This document shows, in pieces, positions 1 to 8,141 of a stretch of DNA of 34,926 nucleotides. The notes beneath the pieces are model-generated. The model had not been told where the DNA came from. It ran no database searches and saw nothing but the letters and a program-made list of their open reading frames with translations. Numbering within the stretch: position 1 is the stretch's first letter; every line of letters starts with the position of its first letter. The DNA comes from Defluviicoccus sp. Its GTDB lineage: Bacteria > Pseudomonadota > Alphaproteobacteria > MPNO01. The position numbers and the translations under genes are program-made. The DNA lies in contig JAJDVM010000188.1 of the NCBI GenBank assembly GCA_022826125.1, forward strand, positions 1 to 34,926, written 5' to 3'.

Positions 1-239
1 AGTCGGTCAAGTGGCTTGAGGAGCGGCGTGCGAAGGAAGAGAAGGAAATGCTGGCCGCAGGGGTCAAGGACATCGCGCTCCAGGGTGACGCGGCGGCGAG
101 GTATCTCGACATCGCCCACCAGGAGATCTGGAAGCAGCTCAAGGAGCGGTCGGAGTACCACGACAAGCTCAAGCCGCTGATGTACATACCCGGCAAGCCC
201 AACCGGCAGGTCGATATCGGGCGCGCTCTCCGGAAATAG
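1..239 (+). CDS. TRAP transporter solute-binding protein (DctP family), C-terminal part only
   Basis: The frame is open from base 3 and runs off the left edge of the window, so only about the last 78 residues are seen. They match the C terminus of the next gene almost residue for residue, including ARYLDIAHQE, QLKERSEYHDKLKPL and YIPGKPNRQ. By that similarity this is a periplasmic DctP-type binding protein that delivers a ligand, probably a carboxylate, to a DctQM permease. The ATG at 48 is internal, because the homology continues upstream of it. The two genes form a head-to-tail tandem pair separated by about 180 bases; only the second is followed by permease genes. Family assignment is firm; the ligand is unknown. 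Confidence 0.8.
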   Translation, partial: SVKWLEERRAKEEKEMLAAGVKDIALQGDAAARYLDIAHQEIWKQLKERSEYHDKLKPLMYIPGKPNRQVDIGRALRK

Positions 240-419
240 AAGATTGCCCGCAGGCTGCGTCGCCGGGATTCGGAGACCGCGAGGAAGGGACGCCGATCGT
301 AGCCGGTCGACGGCCCGGCATTGCGCCGGTCGGTCATTGTCGGTATCGACTGCGCAGGGCGTTGGCGCGGACCGTCGCGCTTGCCTGTGTTGGATAAACC
401 AAGACTGGGAATGAGGAAC

Positions 420-1457
420 ATGAAGACAGGATTCGCACTCACCGCTCTCGCCGCGGTCACCGCCGTGGCGGCGGGCGCCGGCACGGCGGCAGCCATGACC
501 GACAAGCTCAACGCGGTCACCTCGCTTGACCAGAACAACGTTCTGGTGGTGAGCTTCAAGACCAACTATCTCAAGCCGGCAAACGAGCGGTTCAAGGGCA
601 AGGTCGAGATCAAGTATCTCGGCGGCCAGGAGATCGTTCCGCCGCGCAAGGCCGTGACCGCGCTGAGGCGGGGTCAGTTCAACGTCTTGCACAGCCCGAC
701 CGCCTACTATATCGGGACGGTGCCCGAGGGCTACGCCATCCTCGCCGCCAACCAGGGCCCCAAGGCGCTCCGCGCCAACGGCGCCTGGGAAATCCTCCAG
801 GAGGTCTATCTCAAGAAGGCCGGCGCCCATCTGCTGGCGTGGGGCGAGAACATGACGTCCTACAACACCTATCTCCTGAAGGAGCCGAAGTTCGACAAGG
901 ACGGCGTGCCCGACCTGACCGGGTTGAAGATGCGCGCGACCGGCACCTACCGCCCGCTGTTCCGGGCGCTCGGCGCGACCACCATCAACATCAAGTCGTC
1001 CGAGGTGTTCACCGCGCTGCAACGCGGGACGGTCGACGGCTTCGGCTTCACCGACATCTCGATCGTGCCGCTCGGCGTGCACAAGATCATCAAGTACCGG
1101 ATCCAGCCCAACTATTACCAGACCAACACCGTGGTGACGGTCCACGCCGACACTTGGAACAAGCTGGCGAAGGAAAAGAGGGCGGCGATGACCGAGCTCG
1201 CCAAGGAGTACGAGACCACGTCGGTGCACTGGATCGAGAAACAGCGCAAGGCGGAGGACAAGATGGTCATGGCCGCGGGGGTGAAGGACATCGTCCTCAA
1301 GGGCAAGGCGGCCGCGCGCTATCTCGACATCGCGCACCAGGAGGTCTGGAAGCAGCTCAAGGAGCGGTCCGAGTACCACGACAAGCTGAAGCCGCTGATG
1401 TACATCCCGGGCAAGCCGAACCGTCAGGCCGATCTCGGCCGCGCGCTCCGGCAATAG
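420..1457 (+). CDS. TRAP transporter solute-binding protein, DctP family
   Basis: This is a periplasmic binding protein of 345 residues, the usual size for the DctP family. The ATG at 420 is preferred because it starts a Sec signal peptide: Lys2, then a hydrophobic Ala/Val/Leu stretch to about residue 26 ending GTAAAM. Extensions to 411 or farther upstream add sequence that does not look like signal. The mature part has the family features: an early ligand-domain strand, MRATGTYRPLFRALGA with the conserved Arg that normally holds the substrate carboxylate, and EVFTALQRGTVDGFG. DctQ and DctM follow at 1506 and 2031, giving a complete PQM set. It is paralogous to the truncated gene ending at 239, so the locus has probably duplicated and diversified its receptor. 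The ligand cannot be told from sequence. Confidence 0.9.
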   Translation: MKTGFALTALAAVTAVAAGAGTAAAMTDKLNAVTSLDQNNVLVVSFKTNYLKPANERFKGKVEIKYLGGQEIVPPRKAVTALRRGQFNVLHSPTAYYIGTVPEGYAILAANQGPKALRANGAWEILQEVYLKKAGAHLLAWGENMTSYNTYLLKEPKFDKDGVPDLTGLKMRATGTYRPLFRALGATTINIKSSEVFTALQRGTVDGFGFTDISIVPLGVHKIIKYRIQPNYYQTNTVVTVHADTWNKLAKEKRAAMTELAKEYETTSVHWIEKQRKAEDKMVMAAGVKDIVLKGKAAARYLDIAHQEVWKQLKERSEYHDKLKPLMYIPGKPNRQADLGRALRQ

Positions 1458-1505
1458 GTCCGGCCCGGGCTATTTCGGCGCCCGGCAGGAGGGGCGGGAG
1501 CGGCT

Positions 1506-2027
1506 GTGTCGCTTGAGGCGTTCGACAGGGGTCTCGAACGGTTCGTCGGCGCGCTGGTATGGATCGCCTGCGCGCTGATCCCATGCATCTTCACGATGAT
1601 CGTGATCGACGTGTCGATCCGGACCATCGGCCTCACCCCGCCGCTCTTCACCTCCTCGGTGGTCGAGTATGCGCTGCTCTACGTGGCGATGTGCTCGGCC
1701 CCGTGGCTGGTGCGCCAGAAGGGCCATGTCGCGATCGAGGCGGTGGTCTCGCTGCTGCCGCCTGCGATTCGCGAGCCTTTGGCCAAGGCGGTGTATCTGG
1801 TCTGCGCCGTTCTCTCGGCCTATTTCGCCTATCTCTCGGTCGAGTTGTTCGTCGAGGCGATCGAGACCGGCAATCTCGACGTGCGCGGGATCGACATGCC
1901 GTACTGGCTTCAGTTCCTGCCGATGCCCTTCGGCTACGGGTTGGTGTCGCTCGAATTTCTGATGCTTCTGGCAGGGCTCCGGCACTATTACACCTATGAC
2001 CTCAGCGAAGTGAAGGACAGCGTCTGA
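1506..2027 (+). CDS. TRAP transporter small permease, DctQ type
   Basis: This encodes a 173-residue inner-membrane protein with four hydrophobic segments (about residues 15-38, 53-70, 90-115 and 130-155), the usual layout of the small TRAP permease. The segment SSVVEYALLYVAMCSAPWLVR followed by KGHVAIE (about 50-80) is typical: a charged residue in the second helix and a conserved GH before the amphipathic stretch. The start is GTG at 1506, with a purine-rich GGAGGGGCGGGAG just upstream. It lies 48 bases after the binding-protein gene and 3 bases before dctM, so it is translated as part of a PQM operon. DctQ pairs with DctM to form the sodium-dependent permease. Confidence 0.88.
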   Translation: MSLEAFDRGLERFVGALVWIACALIPCIFTMIVIDVSIRTIGLTPPLFTSSVVEYALLYVAMCSAPWLVRQKGHVAIEAVVSLLPPAIREPLAKAVYLVCAVLSAYFAYLSVELFVEAIETGNLDVRGIDMPYWLQFLPMPFGYGLVSLEFLMLLAGLRHYYTYDLSEVKDSV

Positions 2028-2030
2028 GTC

Positions 2031-3338
2031 ATGGAATGGTATGAGGCAGGAGCGGTTCTTCTCGGCTGCGTCGTCGCGGGGATGGCGCTCGGCTTTCCCG
2101 TCGCGTTCACCTTCCTGATCGCCAACGTGATCGGCATGTTCGTGTTCGCGAACGGCTGGTCGAACCTGATCCAGATCGCCGACAACGCGCCGCAGCTCAT
2201 CACCACCTTCACGCTTTCGCCCATCCCGATGTTCATCCTGATGGGCGCGCTGTTCTTCCATACCGGGCTGGCGATCCGGGTGTTCGACGCGCTCGACAAG
2301 CTGCTCGGCAAGATTCCGGGCCGGTTGTGCTTCCTGACGGTGATCGGCGGGTCGCTGTTCTCGACGCTGACCGGCTCGACGATGGCCAACACCGCCATGC
2401 TGGGCTCGCTGCTGGTGCCCGAGATGACGCGGCGCGGCTACAACAAGCGCATGTCGATGGGGCCGATCCTGGGCACCGGCGGGCTCGCGATGATCATCCC
2501 GCCGTCCTCGCTCGGCGTGCTGCTCGCATCGATCGCGGGCGTCGACGTAGGCGCGCTGCTGATCGCCGGCCTGCTGCCCGGCTTCCTGCTCGCCGCGCTC
2601 TACGCGGCGATGATCCTGCTGCAGCTCAAGATCAATCCCAACGCCGCGCCGAGCTACGACGTCGAGCCCACCACCTGGAAGGAAAAGCTCTACCAGGTGG
2701 TCGTCAACATCCTGCCGATGGGCCTCGTCGTCTTCATGGTGATCGGCTTCATCGTGCTCGGCTGGGCGACCCCGTCGGAGTCCGCGTCGTTCGGCGTGGT
2801 GGGCGTGTGCATCCTCGCCATCGCGTTCCGCGCCTTCACCTGGGAGGCGTTCAAGACCTCGCTGGTCGGCGCCATCCGGGTGGTCGGGATGGTGTTCTTC
2901 ATCCTGATGAACTCGACAGTGTTCAGCCAACTGCTCTCGATGTCCGGCGCCGGGCGCGGGCTCACCGAGTGGGCCACCGGGTTCGAGGTCGCGCCTCTGG
3001 TGATTCTGTCCGCGATGTTCCTGGTCCTGATCCTGCTCGGCATGTTCATGGACCAGGTCTCGATGATGCTGATCACGGTGCCGATCTTCTACCCGATCGC
3101 GCAGACGCTGGGCTACGACCTGATCTGGTTCTCGCTGATCGTGCTGATGTCGCTGGAGATGAGCGCGACTACGCCGCCCTTCGGCCTGCTTCTCTACATA
3201 ATGATGGGGATGGTGCGGGGGACGACTCTGTTCGAGGTGGCGTCCTATGCGATTCCGTTCCTGTTCTGCGACCTCATCCTGATCATCATCCTTGTCATGG
3301 CGCCGGGGATCGCTCTCTACTTGCCCAGCCTGATGTGA
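2031..3338 (+). CDS. TRAP transporter large permease, DctM type
   Basis: This 435-residue protein is hydrophobic throughout with about 12 membrane segments, the normal size and profile of DctM, the transporting subunit. Family signatures are visible: ILMGALFFHTGLA near 75, the STLTGSTMANTAMLGSLLVPEM segment near 112-133, IIPPSSLGVLLASIAG near 154, and ATTPPFGLLLYIM near 380. The ATG comes three bases after the dctQ stop, which indicates translational coupling. It works with the upstream DctQ and the DctP encoded at 420. The substrate is probably an organic acid connected with the hydrolase genes that follow, but that is inference from position only. Confidence 0.93.
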   Translation: MEWYEAGAVLLGCVVAGMALGFPVAFTFLIANVIGMFVFANGWSNLIQIADNAPQLITTFTLSPIPMFILMGALFFHTGLAIRVFDALDKLLGKIPGRLCFLTVIGGSLFSTLTGSTMANTAMLGSLLVPEMTRRGYNKRMSMGPILGTGGLAMIIPPSSLGVLLASIAGVDVGALLIAGLLPGFLLAALYAAMILLQLKINPNAAPSYDVEPTTWKEKLYQVVVNILPMGLVVFMVIGFIVLGWATPSESASFGVVGVCILAIAFRAFTWEAFKTSLVGAIRVVGMVFFILMNSTVFSQLLSMSGAGRGLTEWATGFEVAPLVILSAMFLVLILLGMFMDQVSMMLITVPIFYPIAQTLGYDLIWFSLIVLMSLEMSATTPPFGLLLYIMMGMVRGTTLFEVASYAIPFLFCDLILIIILVMAPGIALYLPSLM

Positions 3339-3387
3339 GACGGACGACCGCGGGCGAAGTGCGCCCGAAATCGGGGGAGGAGGGATC

Positions 3388-4257
3388 GTGGACCCACGCG
3401 AGCGCATCGAATACAGCGCCATCGTCGACCGGCCGCCGCTGAAACTGCCCGACGGGGCGAGGATCGTCGTCTGGCCGGTCTACAACATCGAAAACTGGGA
3501 CACCGACAAGCCGATGCCGCGGACGGTGCTGACCCCGCCCCGCGAGACCCTGTTCATCCCCGACGTGCCCAACTGGAGCTGGCAGGAATACGGCATGCGC
3601 GTCGGGTTCTGGCGGATCAAGGACGCCTTCGACCGGCTCGGCATCAAGCCCACCTTCTCGCTCAACGCGTCGGTCTGCGACGTCTATCCCAGGGTCGCCC
3701 AGGCCGCGCTCGACGCCGGCTGGGAGTTCCTGCCGCACACCTACCACCAGGGGCCGATGCACCTGCTGGAAGACGAGCGCGCGACGATCGAGGAGACGGT
3801 CGCGCGGATCGAGGCGTTCACCGGCACGAAGCCGCGCGGCTGGATCGGCCCCGGCCTCACCCAGACCTACGAGACCTCCGACCTGCTCAAGGAAGCGGGA
3901 CTCGACTACGTGGCCGATTTCGTCTGGGACGACGAGCCGACCCTGGTGAAGACCCGTGCGGGCGATCTGGTCAACGTGCCCTATTCGGTCGAGCTCAACG
4001 ACATCGCGATGATGATCCTGCAGCATCACGAGAGCGCCGAACTCTACCGGCGCACCATGGACCAGTTCGACCGGCTCTACGAGGAAAGCGCCGACCGCGC
4101 CAAGTTCATGGGCTTCGGCATCCACCCCTATATCAGCGGCGTGCCGCACCGGATCGGGCATCTCGAGGCGATGCTGGCGCAGATGGCGTCGCGGCCCGGC
4201 GTCGTCTTCTGGTCGGGCGCCGAAATTACCGACTGGTACAAGTCGACCTTAGGCTAG
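3388..4257 (+). CDS. Polysaccharide deacetylase family hydrolase (allantoinase PuuE-like)
   Basis: A 289-residue cytoplasmic protein with no signal peptide, starting at GTG 3388 behind a strong GGGGGAGGAGGGA ribosome site. It has the NodB-homology fold in the form seen in PuuE-type allantoinases and related amide hydrolases: VVWPVYNIENW near the N terminus, WSWQEYGMRVGFWRIKDAFD near 60-80, THAT-type secondary strands, a metal-site-like HTYHQGPMH at about 118-126, and a conserved HPYISGVPHRI near 256. Members of this group hydrolyse amide bonds of small cyclic or acylated molecules as well as sugar acetamides. It follows the TRAP operon by 50 bases, so it probably acts on the imported compound. 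Its 3' end overlaps the convergent decarboxylase gene by 9 bases. Confidence 0.8.
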   Translation: MDPRERIEYSAIVDRPPLKLPDGARIVVWPVYNIENWDTDKPMPRTVLTPPRETLFIPDVPNWSWQEYGMRVGFWRIKDAFDRLGIKPTFSLNASVCDVYPRVAQAALDAGWEFLPHTYHQGPMHLLEDERATIEETVARIEAFTGTKPRGWIGPGLTQTYETSDLLKEAGLDYVADFVWDDEPTLVKTRAGDLVNVPYSVELNDIAMMILQHHESAELYRRTMDQFDRLYEESADRAKFMGFGIHPYISGVPHRIGHLEAMLAQMASRPGVVFWSGAEITDWYKSTLG

Positions 4258-5250
4258 GCCCAGCAGCCGCTTGGCGTTGCCCGACAGGATTTTCTCGCGG
4301 GCCGATTCGTTGATGCCGCCGTGTCCGGTCACGACCTCGACCGGGCGTTCGTACCCCATGTCGAAGCAGTAGTCGCTGCCGAGCATCACGCGGTCGGCGC
4401 CGACCAAGTCGATGAGATAGGCGAGCGCCTTGTCTGAGTGGCTGACGGTGTCGTAGTGGAAGCGCCTGATGTACTCCATCGGCCCCATGTCCGGATCGCG
4501 ATGCGCCATTTCCGGCCGCACGTTGTGGCCGTGCTGGAGCCGGCCGACGACATAGGGAAAGACCCCGCCTGCATGCGGCAGACACACGTCGAGATTCGGG
4601 AACCGGTCCAGCGTGCCGGAAAAGATCAGGTGCGCCGCGGCGATACCCGATTCCATCGGATTGCCCAGCAGGTTGGTGAGGTAGTAACGCGCCAGTCGCT
4701 CCGGGTCGACCACGTGAACCGGGTGCAGGAACAACGGCAGGCCGAGCCCGTCGATGGCCTCGAAGATCGGCAGGTACGCCTCGTCGCCCAGTTCGCCCCC
4801 GCGCACGCGGGTCATCGAATAGACCCCTCGCATGCCGGGCAGCGCGGCGGCGCGCTCCAGCTCCTTCACCGCCAGCGCCGGCTCATGCCAGGGAAGCATC
4901 GCCAGCCCCACCAGCCGATCGGGAAATCGTTCGTGGGCCGCGACGCAGCCGTCGTTGAACGCTGCCGCCAGGGCAAGCGCGTCCTCCCCGTCGGCGAAAT
5001 CGACCATCGGGGCGGTGAGCGAAAGCGCATGGATTTCGACGCCGATCTCATCCATTTCGGCGACACGCAACTCGACATCCATGAACTTGAAGGGCAGGGG
5101 CCCCATCGAGACTGCACCGCCCGTCACGGTGAATCCTTCGGCGCCGGAACTCACTCCGCCGCCGTAGCGATGGCCGTTCCGCTCAAGAATCTTGAGATAT
5201 TCGGGCGGATAGAAGTGGGCATGGATGTCGATGGGCGAGTGGGCGTGCAA
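4249..5250 (-). CDS. ACMSD-like amidohydrolase (metal-dependent decarboxylase/hydrolase family)
   Basis: The start is TTG at 5250, 333 residues. GAAGGAGAT lies six to seven bases upstream, and the protein then begins right before the metal-binding HxH; longer open frames add basic, unconserved sequence. The ligand set of the ACMSD branch of the amidohydrolase superfamily is present and almost equally spaced to the Pseudomonas enzyme: His10, His12, His176 (LHP), His226 (PHAGG) and Asp293 (GSDY). The arginines around residues 47-51 that hold the carboxylates of aminocarboxymuconate semialdehyde are not seen, so the substrate is probably different. Relatives include gamma-resorcylate and isoorotate decarboxylases and some hydrolases. 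It is convergent with the deacetylase-like gene (9-base overlap) and divergent from zur. Confidence 0.82.
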   Translation of the reverse strand: MHAHSPIDIHAHFYPPEYLKILERNGHRYGGGVSSGAEGFTVTGGAVSMGPLPFKFMDVELRVAEMDEIGVEIHALSLTAPMVDFADGEDALALAAAFNDGCVAAHERFPDRLVGLAMLPWHEPALAVKELERAAALPGMRGVYSMTRVRGGELGDEAYLPIFEAIDGLGLPLFLHPVHVVDPERLARYYLTNLLGNPMESGIAAAHLIFSGTLDRFPNLDVCLPHAGGVFPYVVGRLQHGHNVRPEMAHRDPDMGPMEYIRRFHYDTVSHSDKALAYLIDLVGADRVMLGSDYCFDMGYERPVEVVTGHGGINESAREKILSGNAKRLLGLA

Positions 5251-5342
5251 CGCGGGATCTCCTTCTCGGGAGGGGGTGGAGTCTCGGGCCGGCGGCACCA
5301 TAGACGGGTTTTCCCGCACCGTCGAAGCGCCGTGCTCTCGGT

Positions 5343-5371
5343 TTGATCGGCGCATCCGCCGCCGATAAACT
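5343..5371 (+). promoter_or_regulatory. Possible sigma-70 promoter of zur
   Basis: TTGATC at 5343-5348 and TAAACT at 5366-5371 are separated by 17 bases and lie about 20 bases before the zur ATG at 5393, with GGGGAGGGGG as ribosome site in between. Each box matches four of six consensus bases, so this is only suggestive. No clear Zur operator dyad is seen beside it. Confidence 0.3.
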
Positions 5372-5392
5372 CGGTGCTTCCGGGGAGGGGGA

Positions 5393-5902
5393 ATGGCAGA
5401 TACCTCAGCGCACGCATTCAAGCCCGGCGGGCACGATCATGCCCTCTGCGTCGACGACGCGTTCTCCGCCGCGCAGCGGATTTGCGCGGAGCGCGACCTG
5501 CGGTTCACGCCGCTGCGCCGGCGCGTCCTCGAGATCGTCTGGGAGCAGCACAATCCCATCGGTGCCTACGAGATCCTCGACCGGTTGCGGGTGGAGCGCG
5601 GGAAGGCGGCTCCGCCCACGGTCTATCGCGCGCTCGACTTCCTGCTGGAATGCGGCCTGGTCCACCGGATCCATTCGCTTAACGCCTTTATCGGCTGCCC
5701 CGACCCGCATGCCGTCCATTCCGGGCAGTTCCTGATTTGCCGCAGCTGCCGCACGGTGGGCGAGCTCGACGACCGGGAGATAGAGGAGACGATCGCCGGT
5801 CGCGCCGAAGCGCTCGGTTTCTCGATCGAGCGCCAGACGATCGAGCTGCTCGGGCTCTGCCCGTCCTGCCGCGACGGCCCGGTTTCGCGAGACGCTGCCT
5901 GA
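5393..5902 (+). CDS. zur: Fur family transcriptional regulator, Zur type (zinc uptake regulator)
   Basis: A 169-residue protein with the Fur fold. The winged-helix DNA-binding half runs to about residue 95 and contains RFTPLRRRVLEIVW and the recognition-helix region APPTVYRALDFLLECGLVHRIHS; the PPTVYRALDFLL..G.VH pattern is much closer to Zur than to Fur, PerR or Mur. The dimerization half carries the structural zinc cysteines in two pairs, Cys116/Cys119 and Cys156/Cys159, plus Cys102 and His91/His109 available for the sensory site. The family uses zinc-bound dimers to repress zinc import and zinc-sparing genes. No znuABC genes are near; the neighbours are catabolic and hopanoid genes, so its regulon must be elsewhere. 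Confidence 0.87.
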   Translation: MADTSAHAFKPGGHDHALCVDDAFSAAQRICAERDLRFTPLRRRVLEIVWEQHNPIGAYEILDRLRVERGKAAPPTVYRALDFLLECGLVHRIHSLNAFIGCPDPHAVHSGQFLICRSCRTVGELDDREIEETIAGRAEALGFSIERQTIELLGLCPSCRDGPVSRDAA

Positions 5903-5984
5903 CCTCGGCCGCCGTCCCGCGATTCGAACGCACCGCAAAATGCGCTAGACTTCGCCGCGCAGCGAGAGCCCGGGAGGCGAAGCC

Positions 5985-7049
5985 ATGACGTCGCACGTGC
6001 TGGGCGGTGCGTTCGTTCCCCATGCGCCGCAATTCTTTACGATGCCCGAAACCGAGGATCCGTCCACCGTGAAACGCGTGCGCGAGGTCGCGGGCCGGAT
6101 CGGCGAGGCGCTCGCCGCGCTCGAACCCGACATCTGGATCGTTATCGCCAACGACCATGTCAACCAGTTCTTTCTTCACTGCACACCCGCCTTCGCGCTG
6201 CACACCGGTGCCGAGGTCAAGGGTTCGTTCGCGGGGCGCGACTTCCGCTACGAGGTGGCGAGCGGAACCGCTCACGCGTTGATCCGCCACCTCCAGGCGG
6301 AAGGGTTCGATCCCGCCTTCACCTCGACCGCCGAGATCGACTACGCCTTCGGGATTCCGCTCGCGCATCTCGGGGTCGACGCGCCGATCGTGCCGATCTA
6401 CGCCAACGCCTACGTTCCGCCGCAACCTTCGATGGAGCGCTGCTACGGCTTCGGTCAGGCACTGGCGCGCGCGCTTGCCGCCATCGACGTCCGTGCCGTC
6501 GTCATCGCAAGCGGAGGCATGTCCCATTTCCCGGGGACCGAGCGATATTCCAATCCCGATCTCGACTTCGACAAGGCCCTTCTTGAGCCCCTGAGCCGGG
6601 GACGGTTGAGGACGCTGCTTTCTCTCGACGAGAAGCGGCTGGACGAAACCGGCAACGTCGAACTGAGGTGCTGGGCGATCGGCGCCGGCGCGCTGGGGGA
6701 AAGGGTGCCGGACGTGGTCCAGCTCGACCCCAGCTGGCACCATATCTACGGCTCCCTCGGCTGGTTCGCGCCGCAACCGGCGTCGGTTCACAGGCCGCAT
6801 TACCCGCCCGTCCACGCCGAAAGGGTCGAGCTCACCCGCATCCTGCACCTTCTTTCCAACAGCGCCGCGGAGCGCGCGCGGTATGTCGACGATCCGGACG
6901 GCTACGCGGCGGCGGCGGGTCTCGGGGCCGATGAGACCGAGGCGCTCGCCAGCCTCGACATGGACCGGATGCGCACGCTCGGCGTCCACCCGATGGTGCC
7001 GTTTCTCACCCGGCTGCAGATCGACCACGAACGGGCCAAGACCGCCTGA
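5985..7049 (+). CDS. Class III extradiol ring-cleavage dioxygenase, LigB-LigA fusion
   Basis: This 354-residue protein joins a LigB catalytic domain (about 1-270) to a LigA-like helical domain (about 280-345, with SNSAAERARY, GLGADETEALAS and LGVHPMVPFLTRL). In protocatechuate 4,5-dioxygenase these are separate subunits; gallate dioxygenases fuse them in this order, but are longer (about 420). Catalytic candidates by analogy: iron ligands His13 (VPHAP), His58 (NDH) and Glu226 (NVELRCW), and base His181 (GGMSHFPG). The ATG at 5985 has GGGAGGCGA upstream. Expected role is opening an aromatic ring between or beside hydroxyls with O2 and Fe(II). It sits alone between zur and hopanoid genes, with the next reading frame overlapping its stop. 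The substrate is not predictable. Confidence 0.85.
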   Translation: MTSHVLGGAFVPHAPQFFTMPETEDPSTVKRVREVAGRIGEALAALEPDIWIVIANDHVNQFFLHCTPAFALHTGAEVKGSFAGRDFRYEVASGTAHALIRHLQAEGFDPAFTSTAEIDYAFGIPLAHLGVDAPIVPIYANAYVPPQPSMERCYGFGQALARALAAIDVRAVVIASGGMSHFPGTERYSNPDLDFDKALLEPLSRGRLRTLLSLDEKRLDETGNVELRCWAIGAGALGERVPDVVQLDPSWHHIYGSLGWFAPQPASVHRPHYPPVHAERVELTRILHLLSNSAAERARYVDDPDGYAAAAGLGADETEALASLDMDRMRTLGVHPMVPFLTRLQIDHERAKTA

Positions 7050-7255
7050 TGATCTGGACCGTCCTGGCGGCGATGGCGCTGGCTGCCTATCCGACCGGCC
7101 GGCCCTACGAATTGCGCCCCTGGGCCGGCTTCGTCTTGCCGGTCGTGGCCGCCCTGTTTGTCGCGATGACGGTCGACTCCGCGCGCTGCCACTGGACCGG
7201 CGGCGGCCGCGCGTGGAAGTCGCGCATCTACGTCCCGGGGCGAGGCGGTGCCTGA
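7049..7255 (+). pseudogene. Short membrane ORF resembling the C-terminal tail of hopanoid glycosyltransferase HpnB
   Basis: A 68-residue frame whose ATG overlaps the dioxygenase stop (TGATG) and whose end overlaps the hpnC start by 8 bases. It has a tryptophan/proline-rich lead, one hydrophobic segment (about 24-43) and a tail with AMTVDSAR and RAWKSRIY. From memory, that ending resembles the C terminus of the hopene-associated family 2 glycosyltransferase HpnB, which sits directly upstream of hpnC in other hopanoid clusters. The catalytic glycosyltransferase domain is absent. The likeliest reading is a 3' remnant left after most of hpnB was deleted, but translation coupling on both sides means it could still be expressed as a small membrane protein. 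Assignment rests on pattern recognition, not alignment. Confidence 0.5.
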
Positions 7256-8114
7256 AGCGGCGACCAGGGAAGGGACGCTGGAAACCCCGTCGGGCAAGTG
7301 GTCGGGGGACGAGAACTTTCCCGTCGGGTCGTGGCTGCTGCCCGCCCGGCTGCGCCCGCACATCGCGGCGTATTACGCGATCGCCCGGACCACCGACGAC
7401 ATTGCCGACAACCCGGACCTGTCGCCGGAAGAAAAGCTCCGCCGGCTCGATGCTTTCGAGGCGGCGGTCAAGGGTGAGACCGCGGGCGAGGCGGTCCCCG
7501 CTTCGGTCGAGCGAATGCGCGAAAGCCTGGCCGAGACCGGTCTCGGCCCCCGCCACGTCATCGACATCATCGCCGCCTTCAAGCAGGACGCGACCAAGCT
7601 GCGCTATGCCGATTGGAACGATTTGATGGGCTATTGCATGCTTTCCGCGTCGCCCGTCGGGCGGTACGTCCTCGACCTGCATGGCGAGGACCGCTCCACC
7701 TGGGAAGCGTCGGACCCGCTGTGCAACGCGCTCCAGGTACTGAACCATCTACAGGACTGCCAGGACGACTACCGCGCGCTCGACCGGGTGTATCTGCCCG
7801 AGCCCTGGTTGCAGGAGGCCGGTATCGGTGTCGAGGCGCTGGACGCCGACCGTTCGAGCGACGCCCTGCGCTCCGTCCTCGACCGGCTGCTCGACGGTGT
7901 CGACGATTTGATGGTGAAGGCCCGGCAACTGCCGGGCGTCGTCGGGAACCGGCGGCTCTCGATGGAAACCGCGATCATCGTCCGTCTCGCCGACCGGTTG
8001 CGCGTGCTCCTGAGGGCCGACGACCCGCTCGCCAGCCGCGTGGCGCTCGGCCGCTGGGATTTTGTCCGCGCAGGTATCGGCGGCGTTTTCGGCGGATTGC
8101 TGTTGGGTAGATAG
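7248..8114 (+). CDS. hpnC: Hydroxysqualene synthase HpnC (squalene/phytoene synthase family)
   Basis: A 288-residue trans-isoprenyl diphosphate synthase starting at GTG 7248. HpnC converts presqualene diphosphate made by HpnD into hydroxysqualene, which HpnE then reduces to squalene for hopanoids. The two Mg-binding aspartate motifs are visible: DDIAD at residues 50-54 and DCQDD at 170-174. The N-terminal ENFPVGSWLLPARLRP and YCMLSASPVGRYVLDLHG segments are typical of HpnC rather than HpnD. It starts inside the preceding short frame and converges with hpnM, leaving 27 bases between the stops. hpnD is 5 kb away on the other strand, so the usual hpnC-hpnD-hpnE order is broken here. Confidence 0.92.
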   Translation: MPEAATREGTLETPSGKWSGDENFPVGSWLLPARLRPHIAAYYAIARTTDDIADNPDLSPEEKLRRLDAFEAAVKGETAGEAVPASVERMRESLAETGLGPRHVIDIIAAFKQDATKLRYADWNDLMGYCMLSASPVGRYVLDLHGEDRSTWEASDPLCNALQVLNHLQDCQDDYRALDRVYLPEPWLQEAGIGVEALDADRSSDALRSVLDRLLDGVDDLMVKARQLPGVVGNRRLSMETAIIVRLADRLRVLLRADDPLASRVALGRWDFVRAGIGGVFGGLLLGR

Positions 8115-8141
8115 GGGTTGCGCCGGACCCGTGCGCGGCGT

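Noticed and set aside
1470-3422. Long minus-strand open frame (about 650 codons) opposite the TRAP permease genes
   Set aside because: Its translation is Arg/His/Asp/Glu-rich and unpatterned, as expected for the antisense of GC-rich membrane protein genes, and the plus strand there encodes clear DctQ and DctM.
5923-5951. Possible promoter before the extradiol dioxygenase (TTCGAA and TAGACT, 17-base spacer)
   Set aside because: Both boxes match poorly; not enough to list as a feature.
5688-7748. Long minus-strand open frame (about 686 codons)
   Set aside because: It lies antisense to zur, the LigB-LigA fusion and hpnC, all with clear family motifs; its own translation shows no domain.
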